Source: Talinum fruticosum
Taxonomy: Eukaryota; Streptophyta; Magnoliopsida; Caryophyllales; Talinaceae
DNA: 64,000 nt
NCBI GenBank assembly: GCA_021018815.1
Contig: JAITYX010000028.1
Coordinates: 3,055,001 to 3,119,000 of the forward strand
Direction of reading: 5' to 3'
In this document: positions 45,675 through 59,466 of the stretch, in pieces
How the letters are laid out: every line of letters begins with the position of its first letter
Position numbering within the stretch: position 1 is the stretch's first letter
The notes under the pieces: model-generated
The model's input: the letters and a program-made list of their open reading frames with translations, nothing else
The model's database searches: none
What the model was told of the DNA's origin: nothing
Position numbers and translations under genes: made by a program

Positions 45675-46750
45675 TTGAGTGGAAATATATCATTCAAAGA
45701 GCGATTTGAAATGCTCATGAACAACTACGATGAGTTGCGTGCTCGGAACATTTATTTGAGAGCGCAACTTGGAGATATGATGAGAACGAAGCAACATGAG
45801 ATAAAGGAGTACGCTCTCATCTCACCACCTCATATCCATATACGCGGGGATGATGAGGAAGAGAGCAATCATTTTGCATATTCTAGTGAGTGAGAATAGG
45901 GAAAGAAAGGAGAGAGAGAAGGCATCACTCGCCTCGTCTAAACTCATATTTTAAAGTTGAAATTCTAGAGTTTAAAGCTTTCCTAAACGCATATGAATTT
46001 CTAGACTGGTTGCGAGACAGATCAAAAGGATTTTTACTACAAAGAAGTGAAAGACAAGAAGCGAGTTAAGCTTGTTGCTACCAAGCTCGGAGGTTTTGCC
46101 TCAATCTGGTGGGAAAACCCGAGGTGTGCTCGTTTTGAAACCCAATATAAGAAGTTGGGAGAAAATGAGGTTTAAGTTGAATGCTCAATTCTTACCACCC
46201 ACGTACATCCAAGACAAGTACTCTAAGTTGCATAATTTACAACAAGGTTCAATGAGTGTAGAGGAGTATTCCAGGGAGTTGGAAAGATTGATGATTAAGT
46301 GTGATCTTCAAGAGTTTGGGGATCGGACCATAGTAAGATATTTGGGTGGACTTGACCCAAGATATGCTAATGTCATGGAGTTGTAACAAGTACTCAATGT
46401 TTGATGAAGTGTGTCTTCTAGCACACAAAGTGGAGTAGTAAAGGAATGTTAGAACCTTCAGGAGGGAGGTCCTAGAAACTCAACCATCAAAGCCTACCCG
46501 AGTTTGGTAAGGGTTTTGCTTATCTTCAGTCTGCAAAACAAACTTGTTGCCCAAAAATCCAATTATGTACCCAAACCTACTACTACTCGGAATACCCCTA
46601 AGAACAAACCTTCTATTGGGATTAATGTGAACCGCAAGGGTTTAAAGTGTGAGGGTTTTGGGCACTTTGCATCCGAATATCCGAACAAAAAGGTAATCAT
46701 TATTATTGAGAGTGATGAGACACTTATAGAAGTCGATGAGCCATAAAGAG
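45675..46750 (+). pseudogene. Gag of copy 3, leading into the tandem array
   Basis: It starts MSGNISFKERFEMLMNNYDE, then LRARNIYLRAQLGDMMRTKQ, with an acidic tail. The core is at 46072-46386: MRFKLNAQFLPPTYIQDKYS, SMSVEEYSRELERLMIKCDL and RYLGGLDPRYANVMEL. The zinc-knuckle frame (46504-46746) gives INVNRKGLKCEGFGHFASEY, whose first knuckle Cys pair is incomplete, then IIIIESDETLIEVDEP and a TAA. That TAA recurs in most array units. Frame changes occur near 45900 and 46130. Confidence 0.82.
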
Positions 46751-47720
46751 AACCGTGCGTTGCTAAAGGTCTAGAAGAAAATGTTAAAGAAGCTGATGAA
46801 GGAGATTTGCTTGTGATCATGCTGGCCTTAAATGGATACAAGGATCCAAGAGAGGCTCAAAGAGAGCATATATTTCACACCAAAAGAACAATATATAGGA
46901 GGGTTTACTAAACCATTATTGATGGAGGAAGTTGAGTAGAGAAGCTACAGTTGCTCACATAGTTGAACCCACACCCCTACAACATTCAGTGGCTAAGTCA
47001 AGGTAAGGACCTCAGTGTTAGTTCTCGCTTTTTGATATCGTTTATCATTTGAAAGTGATATGTTAATGAGATATGAAGTGATGTTATAATTTCCGGATGC
47101 ATGTCATTTACTTTTGGGAAGACCTTGCTCATTTGACCATAGAGTTATTCATGATGGGTTCAAAAACACATACACCTTTACCAAGGATGGAAAAAAGAGT
47201 TGATTTTTTTGACAAGAGTGAAACTCAATCCTCAAAACTCGGACATCCCTTAGCCAAAGTTCTTATTACTCAGTATGCTCTTGTATTTTTGAGGAGATAC
47301 CTCTTGGCTTACCAACCAAACTAAATATCCACCACCCGATAGACCTTATCCCAGGATCTATTATGCCAATCAAACTAGGTTATAGAATGAATTCTAAAGA
47401 CACCTCGAAGTATAGAGATAAGTTGAGCGGTTGGTGTCTAAAGGTCTGGTGAGAGAAAGTCTAAGGCTGTGTGTCTGTGCAGGCGTTTTTAGTTCCAAAG
47501 AAAGATGGTTCTATGAAAATGTGTATAGATAGATGTGTCACTAACAAAATCACCATTAAATAACGACATCCTATACCATAACTTTAAGATATGTTGGATA
47601 AGCTTCATGGTTCTAAGGTCTTTTATAAGATTGACCGCAGAAGTGCATATTATCATATTCAAATTACAAAAAGAGATCAATGGAAAACTTCTTTAAAAAC
47701 CAAAGGAGGATAATACGAGC
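46652..47720 (+). pseudogene. First array unit, continuous with copy 3 gag
   Basis: This unit keeps the original gag joint (GHFASEYPNKKV) where the others have the derived junction, so it marks the array's left end. It then encodes EADEGDLLVIMLALNGYKDP, the protease piece HLLLGRPCSFDHRVIHDGF-like in mixed frames, and RT SKIDRRSAYYHIQI-like near 47625. Stops include the TAA at 46744. Confidence 0.8.
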
Positions 47721-50700
47721 AACTTTCACATTTTCAAATCGGATACCCTTAAACCAAAGGGTAATCACTATTATTGAGAGTGATGAGACACATACAGAAG
47801 TGGATGAGCCATAAAGAGAACTGTGCGTTGCTAAAGGTCTAGAACAAATTGTTGAAGAGGCTGATGAAGGAGATTTGCTTGTGATCATGCTGCCTTAAAT
47901 GGATACAAGGATCCAAGAGAGGCTCGAAGAGAGAATATATTTCACACTAGAAGAACAATATATGAGAGGGTTTGTTAAACCATTATTTATGGAGGAAGTT
48001 GAGTAGAGAAGCTACAGTTGCTCACTTAGTTGAACCCACACCCCTCCAACATTCGAGTGGCTAAGTCAAGGTAAGGACCTCGGTGTTAATTCTTGCTTTT
48101 TGATATCGTTTATCATTAGAAAGTGATATGTTAATGAGATATGGAGTGATGTTATAATTTCCGGATGCATGTCATTTACTTTTGGGAAGACCTTGCTCAT
48201 TTGACCATAGAGTTATTCATGATGGGTTCAAAAACACATACACCTTTACCAAGAATGGAAAAAAGAGTTTATTTTTCTTGACAAGAGTGAAACTTAATCC
48301 TCAAAACTCGGACATCCCTTAGCCAAAGTTCTTATTACTCGAGTATGCTCTTGTATTTTTGAGGAGATACCTCTTTGCTTACCAACCAAACTAAATATTC
48401 ACCACCTGATAGACCTTATCCCTAGATCTATTATGCCAATTGAACTAGCCTATAGAATGAATTCTAAAGACACCTCGAAGTATAGAGACAAGTTGAGCGA
48501 GTTGGTGTCTAAAGGTTTGATGAGAGAAAGTTTAAGCCTGTGTGTCTGTGCAGGCGTTGTTAGTTGCAAAGAAAGATGGTTTTATGAGAATGTGTATGGA
48601 TAGTCGTGTCACCAACAAAATCACCATTAAATACCGACATCCTATACTACGAATTTAAGATATGTTGGATAAGCTTCATGGTTCTAAGGCCTTTTCTAAG
48701 ATTGACCGCGAAGTGCATATTATCATATTCAAATCAGAGAAAGAGATGAATGGAAAACTTCTTTAAAAACCAAAGGAGGATAATACGAGCGACTTTCACA
48801 TTTTCAAATCGGATACCCTTAAATCAAAGGGTAATCACTATTATTGAGAGTGTTGAGACACTTACGAAGTGGATGAGCCATAAAGAGAACTATGCATTGC
48901 TAAAGGTATAGAAGAAATTGTTGAAGAGGCTGATGAAGGAGATTTGCTTGTGATCATGCTGGCCTTAAATGGATACAAGGATCCAAGAGAGGCTCAAAGA
49001 GAGAATATATTTCACACAACAAGAACAATATATGATAGGGTTTTCTAAACCATTATTGATGGAGGAAGTTGAGTAGAGAAGCTACGAGTGGCTCACTTAG
49101 TGTAACCCACACCCCTACAACATTTAATGGCTAAGTCAACGTAAGGACCTCAATTTTAATTCTCGCTTTTTGATATCATTTATCTTTTGAAAGTGATATG
49201 TTAATGAGATATGCAGTGATGTTAGAATTTCCGGATGCACGTCATTTACTTTTGGGAAGACCTTGCTCATTTGACCATAGAGTTATTCATGATGGGTTCA
49301 AAAACACATACACCTTTACCAAGGATGGAAAAAAGAGTTGATTTTTCTTGACAAGAGTGAAACTCAATCCTCAAAACTCGGACATCCCTTAGCCAAAGTT
49401 CTTATTACCGAGTATGCTTTGTTGTATTTTTGAGGAGATACCTCTTGGCTTACCAACCAAACTAAATATCCACCACTTGATAGACCTTATCCTAGGATCT
49501 ATTATGCCAATCGAACTAGCTTATAGAATGAACTCTAAAGACACCTTAGAAGTATAGAGACAAGTTGAGCAGTTGGTGTCTAAAGGTTTGATGAGAGAAA
49601 GTCAAAGCCTGTGTGTCTGTGCAGGCGCTGTTAGTTCCAAAGAAAGATGGTTCTATGAGAATGTGTATAGATAGTCTTGTCACTAACAAAATCACCATTA
49701 AATACCGACATCCTATACGAAAACTTTAAGATATGTTGGATAAGCTTCATGGTTCTAAGGTCTTTTCTAAGATTTACTTGCAGAATTGCATATTATCACA
49801 TTCAAATAAGAGAAAGAGATTAATGAAAAACTTCTTTAAAAACAAAAGGAGGATAATACTAGTGACTTTGACATTTTCAAATCGGATACCCTTAAACCAA
49901 AGGGTAATCACTATTATTGAGAGTGATGAGACACTTACGAAGTAGATAAGCCATAAAGAGAACTGTGCGTTGCTAAAGGTCTAGAACAAATTGTTGAAGA
50001 GGCCGATGAAGGAGATTTGCTTGTGATCATGCCGGCTTTAAATGGATACAAGGATCCAAGAGAGGCTCAAAGAGAGATTATATTTCACACAAGAAGAACA
50101 ATATATGAGAGGGTTTACTAAACCATTATTGATGGAGGAAGTTGAGGACAGAAGCTACAGTTGCTCACTTAGTTGAACCCACACCCCTACAACATTCAAA
50201 GGCTAAGTCAAGGTAAGGACCTTAGTGTTAGTTCTCGCTTTTGATATCGTTTATCATTTGAAAGTGATATGTTAATGAGATATGGAGTGATGTTATAATT
50301 TCCGGATGCATGTCATTTACTTTTGGGAAGACCTTGCTCATTTGACCATAGAGTTATTCATGATGGGTTCAAAAACACATACACCTTTACCCAGGATGGA
50401 AAAAAGAGTTGATTTTTCTTGACAAGAGTGAAACTCAATCCTCAAAACTCGGACATCCCTTAGCGAAAGTTCTTATTACTCAGTATGCTCTTGTATTTTT
50501 GAGGAGATACCTCTTAGCATACCAACCAAACTAAATATCCACCACCTGATAGACCTTATCCTAGGATCTATTATGCCAATCAAACTAGGTTATAGAATGA
50601 ACTCTAAAGACACCTCGAAGTATAGAGATAACTTGAGCGGTTGGTGTCTAAAGGTCCGGTGAGAGAAAGTCCAAGCCTCGTGTGCTATGCAGGCGTTTTT

Positions 50701-51997
50701 AGTTCCAAAGAAAGATAGTTCTATGAGAATGTTTATAGATAGACGTGTCACTAACAAAATCACCATTAAATACCGACATCCTATACCACAACTTTAAGAT
50801 ATGTTGGATAAACTTCATGGTTCTACGGTCTTTTCTAAGATTGACCGCAGAAGTGCATATTATCATATTCAAATCGGAGAAAGAGATGAATGGAAAACTT
50901 CTTTAAAAACCAAAGGAGGATAATACGAGCGACTTTCACATTTTCAAATCGGATACCCTTAAACCAAAGGGTAATCGCTATTATTGAGAGTGTTGAGACA
51001 CTTACGAAGTGGATGAGCCATAAAGAGAACTATGCATTGCTAAACGTATAGAAGAAATTGTAGAAGAGGCTGATGAAGGAGATTTGCTTGTGATCATGCT
51101 GGCCTTAAATGGATACAAGGATCCAAGAGAGGCTCAAAGAGAGAATATATTTCACACCACAAGAACAATATATGATAGGGTTTTCTAAAGCATTATTGAT
51201 GGAGGAAGTTGAGTAGAGAAGCTACAGGTGCTCACTTAGTTGAACCCACACCCCTACAACATTCAGTGGCTAAGTCAAGGTAAGGACCTCGGTGTTAATT
51301 TTCGCTTTTTGATATCGTTTATCATTTGAAAGTGATATGTTAATGAGATATGGTGTGATGTTACAATTTCCGGATGCATGTCATTTACTTTTGGAAGACC
51401 TTGCTCATTTGACCATAGAGTTATTCATGATGGGTTCAAAAACACATACACCTTTACTAAGGATGGAAAAAGAGTTGATTTTTCTTGACAAGAGTGAAAC
51501 TCAATCCTCAAAACTCGGACATCCCTTAGCCAAAGTTCTTATTACTGAGTACGCTGTTGTATTTATTGAGGAGATACCTCTTGGCCTACCAACCAAACTA
51601 AATATCCACCACCTGATAGACCTTATCCTAGGATTTATTCTGCCTATCAAACTAGGTTATAGAATGAACTCTAAAGACACCTCGAAGTATAAAGACAAGT
51701 TGCGTAGTTGGTGCCTAAAGGTCTGTTGAGAGAAAATCTAAGCCTGTGTGTCTGTGCAGGCATTGTGAGTTCCAAAGAAAGATGGTTCTATGAGAATGTG
51801 TATAGATAGTGGTGTCAATAACAAAATCACCATTAAATACCGACATCCTATACCACGACTTTATGATATCTTAGATAAGCTTCATGGCTATAAGGTCTTT
51901 TCTAACATTGACCGCAGAAATGCATATTATCATATTCAAATCAGAGAAAGAGATGAATGGAAAACTTCTTTGAAAACCAAAGGAGGATAATACGAGT

Positions 51998-53057
51998 GAC
52001 TTTCACATTTTCAAATCGGATACCCTTAAACCAAAGGGTAATCACTATTATTGAGAGTGATGAGACACTTACGAAGTGGATGAGCCACAAAGAGAACAGT
52101 GCGTTGATAAAGGTCTAGAAGAAATTGTTAAAGAGGCCGATGAAGGAGATTTGGTTGCGATCATGCTAGCCTTAAATGGATACAAGGATCCAAGAGAGGC
52201 TCAAAGAGAGAAATATTACACACCAGAAGAACAATATATGGGAGGGTTTGCTAAATTATTACTGATGGAGGAAGTTGAGTAGAGAAGCTACGATTAGTTA
52301 AACCCACACCCGTACAACATTCAATGGCTAAGTCAAGGTAAGGACCTCAATGTTAATTCTCACTTTTTGATATCGTTTATCATTTGAAAGTGATATGTTA
52401 ATGACATATGGTTTGATGTTATAATTTCCGGATGCATGTCAATGACTTTTGGGAAGACCTTGCTCATTTGACCATAGAGGTATTCATGATTGGTTCAAAA
52501 ACACATACACCTTTACCAAGGATGGAAAAAGGAGTTGATTTTTCTTGACAAGAGTGAAACTCAATCATCAAAACTCCGACATCCATTAGCCAAAGTTCTT
52601 ATTACTCAGTATGCTCTTGTATTTTTGAGGAGATACCTCTTGGCTTACAAACCAAACTAAATATCCACCACCTGATAGATCTTATCCTAAGATCTATTAC
52701 GCCAATCAAACTAGGTTAAAGAATGAACTCTAAAGACACCTCGAAGTATAGAGACAAGTTGAGCGAGTTGGTGTCTAAAGGTATGGTGAGCGAAAGTCTA
52801 AGCTTGTGTGTCTGTGCAGGCGTTGTTAGTTCTAAATAAAGATGGTTCTATGAGAATGTGTATAAATTGTCGTGTCACTAACAAAATCACCATTAAATAC
52901 GGACATCCTATACCACAACTTTAAGATATCTTGGATAAGCTTTATGGTTCGTAAGGGCTTTTCTATGATTGGCCGCGAAGTGCATATTATCATATTCAAA
53001 TCGGAGAAAGAGATGAATGGAAAACTTCTTTAAAAACCAAAGGAGGATAATACGAGC
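51998..53057 (+). pseudogene. Array unit lacking the shared TAA
   Basis: Here the common TAA after VDEP is CAA, so a frame runs 52076-52282: MDEPQREQCVDKGLEEIVKE, then ADEGDLVAIMLALNGYKDPR, then EAQREKYYTPEEQYMGGFAK. Unit 12 (58405) has the same CAA. The rest follows the array pattern. Unit length is 1,060 bp. Confidence 0.75.
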
Positions 53058-56000
53058 CACTTTCACATTTTCAAATCGGATACCCTTTAACCAAAGGGTA
53101 CTCACTATTATTAAGAGTGATGAGAGACTTACGAAGTGGATGAGCCATAAAGAGAACTGTGCGTTGGTAAAGATCTAGAAGAAATTGTTAAAGAGGCTGA
53201 TGAAGGAGATTTGCTTGGGATCATGCTGGCCTTAAATGGATACAAGGATCCAAGAGAGGCTCAAAGAGAGAATATATTTCACACCGGAAGAACAATATAT
53301 GGGAGGGTTTGCTAAACCATTATCGATGGAGGAAGTTGAGTAGAGAAGTTACAGTTGCTCACTTAGTTGAACCCACACCCCTAGAACATTCAGTGGCTAA
53401 GTCAAGGTAAGGACCTCAGTGTTAGTTCTTCCTTTTTGATATCATTTATCATTAGAAAGTGATATGTTAATGAGATATGGTGTGATGTTATAATTTCCGG
53501 ATGCATGTCCTTTACTTTTGGGAAGACCTTGCTCATTTGACCATAGAGTTATTCATAATGGGTTCAAAAACACATACACCTTTACCAAGGATGGAAAAAA
53601 GAGTTGATTTTTTTGACAAGAGTGAAACTCAATCCTCAAAACTCAGACATCCCTTAGCCAAAGTTCTTATTACTGAGTATGCTCGTTGTATTTTTAGAGG
53701 AGATACCTCTTGGCGTACCAACCAAACTAAATATCCACCACCTGATAGACCTTATCCTAGGATTTATTCTGCCAATTAAACTAGGTTATAGAATGAACTC
53801 TAAAGACACCTCGAAGTATAAAGACAAGTTGCGCAGTTGGTGCCTAAAGGTCTGCTGAGAGAAAGTCTAAGCCTATGTGCTGTGCGAGGCATTGTTAGTT
53901 CCAAAGAAAGATGGTTCTATGAGAATGTGTATAGATAGTCGTGTCACTAACAAAATCACCATTAAATACCGACATCCTATACCACAACTTTAAAATATGT
54001 TGGATAAGCTTCCTGGTTCTAAGGTCTTTTCTAAGATTGACCGCGAAGTGCACATTATCATATTCAAATTAGAGAAAGAGATGAATGGAAATCTTCTTTA
54101 AAAACCAAAGGGGGATAATAAGACTGACTTTCATATTTTCAAATCGGATACCCTTAAACCAAAGGGTAATCACTATTATTGAGAGTGATGAGACACTTAC
54201 GTAAGTGGATGAGCCATAAAGAGAACTTTGCGTTGCTAAAGGTCTAGAAGAAATTATTGAAGAGGCTGATGAAGGAGATTTGCTTGTGATCATGCTGGCC
54301 TTAAATGGATACAAGGATCCAAGAGAGGCTCAAAGAGAGAATATATTTCACACCGGAAGAACAATATATGGGAGGGTTTGCTAAACCATTATTGAGGGAG
54401 GAAGTTGAGTAGAGAAGCTACAGCTTGCTCACTTAGTTGAACCCACACCCCTACAACATTCAGTGGCTAAGTCAAGGTAAGGACCTCAGTGTTAATTCTC
54501 GCTTTTTGATATCGTTTATCATTTGAAAGTGATATTTTAATGAGATACTGGTCTGATGTTATAATTTCTGAATGCATGTCATTTACTTTTGGGAAGACCT
54601 TGTTCATTTCACCATAGAGTTATTAATGATGGGTTCAAAAACACATACACCTTTACTAAGGATGGAAAAAGAGTTGATTTTTCTTGACAAGAGTGAAACT
54701 CAATCCTCAAAACTCGGACATCGCTCAGCCAAAGCTCTTATTACTCGGTATGCTCTTGTATTTTTAAGGAGATACATCTTGGCCTACCAACCAAACTAAA
54801 TATCCCCCACCCGATAAACCTTATCCCAGGATCTATTCTGCCAATTAAACTAGGTTATAGAATGAACTCTAAAGATACTCCGTAAGTATAGAGACAAGTT
54901 GAGCAGTTGGTGTCTAAATGTCTCGGTGAGAGAAAGTCTAAGCCTGTGTGGTGGGCAGGCGTTGCTAGTTCCAAAGAAAGATGGTTCTATGAGAATGTGT
55001 ATAGATAGTCTATCACTAACAAAATCATCATTAAATACCGACATCCTATACCACGACTTTAAGATATGTTGGATAAGCTTCATGGTTCTAAGGTGTTTCC
55101 TAAGATTGACCGCAGAAGGGCATATTATCATATTCAAATTAGAGAAAGAGATGAATGGAAAACTTCTTTAAAAACCAAATCAAGATAATATGAGCGACTT
55201 TCACATTTTCAAATCGGATACCCCTAAGCTAAAGGGTAATCACTATTATTGAGAGTGATGAGACTCTTACGAAGTAGATGAGCCATAAAGAGAACTTTGC
55301 GTTGCTAAAGGTCTAGAAGAAATTATTGAAGAGGCTGATCAAGGAGATTTGCTTCTGATCATGCTGGCCTTAAATGGATACAAGGATCCACGAGAGGCTC
55401 AAAGAGAGAATATATTTCACACCGGAAGAACAATATATGGGAGGGTTTGCTAAACCATTATTGAGGGAGGAAGTTGAGTAGAGAAGCTACAGCTTGCTCA
55501 CTTAGTTGAACCCACACCCCTACAACATTCAGTGGCTAAGTCAAGGTAAGGACCTCGGTGTTAATTCTTGCTTTTTGATATCGTTTATCATTTGAAAGTG
55601 ATATGTTAATGAGATATGGTGTGATGTTATAATTTCCGGATGTATGTCATTTACTTTTGGGAAGACCTTGCTCATTTGACCATAGAGTTATTCATGATGG
55701 GTTCAAAAACACATACACCTTTACTAAGGATGGAAAAAGAGTTGATTTTTCTTGCCAAGAGTGAAACTCAATCCTCAAAACTAAGACATCGCTTAGCCAA
55801 AGCTCTTATTACTCAGTATGCTCTTGTATTTTTGAGGAGATACCTCTTGGCCTACCAATCAAACTAAATATCCACCACCTGATAAACCTTATCCCAGGAT
55901 CTATTCTCGCCAATCAAACTAGGTTATAGAATGAACTCTAAAGATACCCCGAAGTATAGAGACAAGTTGAGGAGTTGGTGTCTAAATATCCGGTGAGAGA

Positions 56001-56264
56001 AAGTCTAAGCCTCGTATGGTGTGCAGGCGTTGCTAGTTCCAAAGAAAGATGGTTCTATGAGAATGTGTATACATAGTCTATCAATAACAAAATCATCATT
56101 AAATACCGACATCCTATACCACGAGTTTAAGATATGTTGGATAAGCTTCATGGTTCTAAGGTATTTTCTGAGATTCACCGCGGAAGGGCATATTATCATA
56201 TTCAAATCGAGAGAAAGAGATGAATGGAAAACTTCTTTAAAAACCAAATCAAGATAATACGAGC

Positions 56265-57336
56265 GACTTTAACATTTTCAAATCGGATACCTCTTAACCA
56301 AAGGGTAATCACTATAATTGAGAGTGATGAGACACTTTCGAAGTGGATGAGCCATAAAGAGAATTGTGCATTGATAAAGGTCTAGAAGAAATTGTGGAAG
56401 AGACTGATGAAGGAGATTTGCTTGTGATCATGCTGGCCTTAAATGGATACAAGGATCAAAGAGAGGCTGAAAGAGAGAATATATTTCACACCGGAAGAAC
56501 AATATATGGGAGGGTTTGCTAAACCATTATTGAGGGAGGAAGTTGAGTAGAGAAGCTACACTTGCTCACTTAGTTGAACCCACACCCCTACAACATTCAG
56601 TGGCTAAGTCAAGGTAAGGACCTCAGTGTTAATTCTCGCTTTTTGATATCGTTTATCATTTGAAAGTGATATGTTAATGAGATATGGTGTGATGTTATAA
56701 TTTCCGGATGCATGTCATTTACTTTTGGGAAGACCTTGCTCATTTGACCATAGAGTTATTCATGATGGGTTCAACAAAGCACATACACCTTTACCAAGGA
56801 TGGAAAAAAGAGTTGATCTTTCTTGACAAGAGTGGAAGTCAATCCTCAAAACTCGGACATCCCTTAGCCAAAGCTTTTATTACTCAGTATGCTCTTGTAT
56901 TTTCTGAGGAGATACCTCTTGGCTTACCAACCAAACTAAATATCCACCAGCTGATAGACCTTATCCCAGGATCTATTATGCCAATCAAACTAGGTTATAG
57001 AATGAACTCTAAAGACACCTCGAAGTATAGAGACAAGTTGAGCGAGTTGGTGTCTAAAGGTCCGGTGAGAGAAAGTCTAAGCTTGTGTGTTGTGCAGGCG
57101 TTGTCGGTTCCAAAGAAAGATGGTTCTATGAGAATGTGTATAGATAGTCGTGTCACTAACAAAATCACCATTAAATACCGACATCCTATACCACAACTTT
57201 AAGATATGTCTGGATAAGCTTGGTGGTTCTAAGGGCTTTCCTAAGATTGACCATAGAAGTGCATATTATCATATTCAAATAAGAGAAAGAGATAAATGCT
57301 AAACTTCTTTAAGAACTAAAGGAGGATAATATGAGC
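56265..57336 (+). pseudogene. Best-preserved protease-RT array unit
   Basis: An open frame of 164 codons (56708-57202) spans the linker and RT start: EEIPLGLPTKLNIHQLIDLI, then PGSIMPIKLGYRMNSKDTSK, then [20 protein letters not shown], then [20 protein letters not shown] and [13 protein letters not shown]. The pattern G-L-P, Y-R-M, E-L-x-x-K-G-x-x-R-E-S and V-P-K-K-D-G-S-x-R-M-C-x-D is the canonical entry into gypsy RT. It still lacks the YxDD, which is outside the repeated segment. A TAA ends it at 57202. Confidence 0.8.
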
Positions 57337-59466
57337 GACTTTCACATTTTCAAATCGGATACCCTTGAACCAAAGGGTAATCACTATAATTGATAGTGAT
57401 GAGACACTTACGTAAGTGGATGAGCCATAAAGAGAACTGTGCTTGCTAAAGGTCTAGAAGAAATTGTTGAAGAGGCTGATGAAGGAGATTTGCTTGTGAT
57501 CATGCTGGCTTTAAATGGATACAAGGATCCAAGAGAGGCTCAAAGAGAGAATATATTTCACACTAGAAGAACAATATATGGGAGGGTTTGCTAAACCATT
57601 ATTAAGGAAGGAAGTTGAGTAGAGAAGCCACGAGTTGCTCACTTAGTTGAACCCATACCCCTACAACATTTAGTGGCTAAGTCAAGGTAAGGACCTCAGT
57701 GTTAATTCTCGCTTTTTGATATCGTTTATCATTTGAATGTGATATGTTAATGAGATACGGTGTGATGTTATAATTTTCGGATGCATGTCATTTACTTTTG
57801 GGAAGACCTTGCTCATTTGACCATAGAGTTATTCATGATGGGTTCAAAAACACATACACCTTTACTAAGGATGGAAAAAAGAGTTGATTTTTCTTGACAA
57901 GAGTGAAACTCAATCCTCAAAACTCGGACATCGCTTAGCCAAAGCTCTTATTACTCAGTATGCTCTTGTATTTTTTAAGAGATACCTCTTGGCCTACCAA
58001 CCAAACTAAATATCCCCCACCTGATAAACCTTATCCCAAGATCTATTCTGCCAATCAAACTAGGTTATAGAATGAACTCTAAAGATACCTCGAAGTATAG
58101 AGACAAGTTGAGCAGCTTGGTGTCTAAATGCCTGGTGAGAGAAAATCTAAGCCTGTGTGTTGTGCAGGCTTTGTTAGTTCCAAAGAAAGATGGTTCTATG
58201 AGAATGTGTATAGATAGTCTGTCACTAACAAAATCACCATGAAATACCAACATCCTATAACACGAGTTTAAGATATGTTGGATAAGCTTCATGGTTCTAA
58301 GGTCTTTTCTAAGATTGACCGCAGAAGGGCATATTATCATATTCAAATCAGAGAAAGAGATGAATGGAAAACTTCTTTAAAAACCAAATCAAGATAATAC
58401 GAGCGACTTTCACATTTTCAAATCGGATACCCTTGATTCAAAGGGTAATCACTATTATTGAGAGTGATGAGACACTTACGAAGTGGATGAGCCACAAAGA
58501 GAACAGATGCGTTGACAAAGGTCTAGAAGAAATTGTTGAAGAGGCCGATGAAGCAGATTTAATTTTGATCATGCTGGCCTTAGATGGATACAAGGATCCA
58601 AAAGAGGCTCAAAGAGAGAATATATTTCACACTAGAAGAACAATATATGGGAGTGTTTGCTAAACCATTACTCGATGAAGGAAGTTCGAGTAGAGAGCTA
58701 CAGCTTAGTTGAACCCACACCCTTACGACATTCAGTGGCTAAGTCAAGGTAAGGACCTCGGTGTTAATTCTCGCTTGTTGATATTGTTTATCATTTGAAA
58801 GTGATATGTTAATGAGATATGGTGTGATGTTATAATTTCCGGATGCATGTCATTTACTTTTGGGAAGACCTTGCTCATTTGACCATAGAGTTATTCATGA
58901 TGGGTTCAAAAACACATACAGCCTTTACCAAGGATGGCAAAAGGGGTCATTTTTCTTGACAAGAGTGAAACTCAATCCTCAAAACTCGGACATCGCGTAG
59001 CTAAAGTTCTTATTACTCAGTATGCTCTTGTATTTTTAAGGAGATACCTCTTGGCCTACCAACCAAACTAAATATCCACCACCTGATAAACCTTATCCCA
59101 AGATCTATTCTTCCAATCAAACTAGGTTATAGAATGAACTCTAAAGACACCTCGAAGTATAGAGACAAGTTGAGTAGTTGGTGTCTAAATGTCTGGTGAG
59201 AGAAAGTCTAAGCTTGTGTGCTGTGCAGGCGTTGTTAGTTCCAATGAAAGATGGTTCTATGACAATGTGTATAGATAGTCGTGTCACTAACAAAATCACC
59301 ATTAAATATAGACATCCTATACCACGACTTTAAGATATGTTGGATAAGCTTCATGGTTCTAAGGTCTTTTCTAAGATTGACCGCAGAAGGGCATATTATC
59401 ATATTCAAATCAGAGAAAGAGATGAATGGAAAACTTCTTTAAAAACCAAATCAAGATAATACGAGC

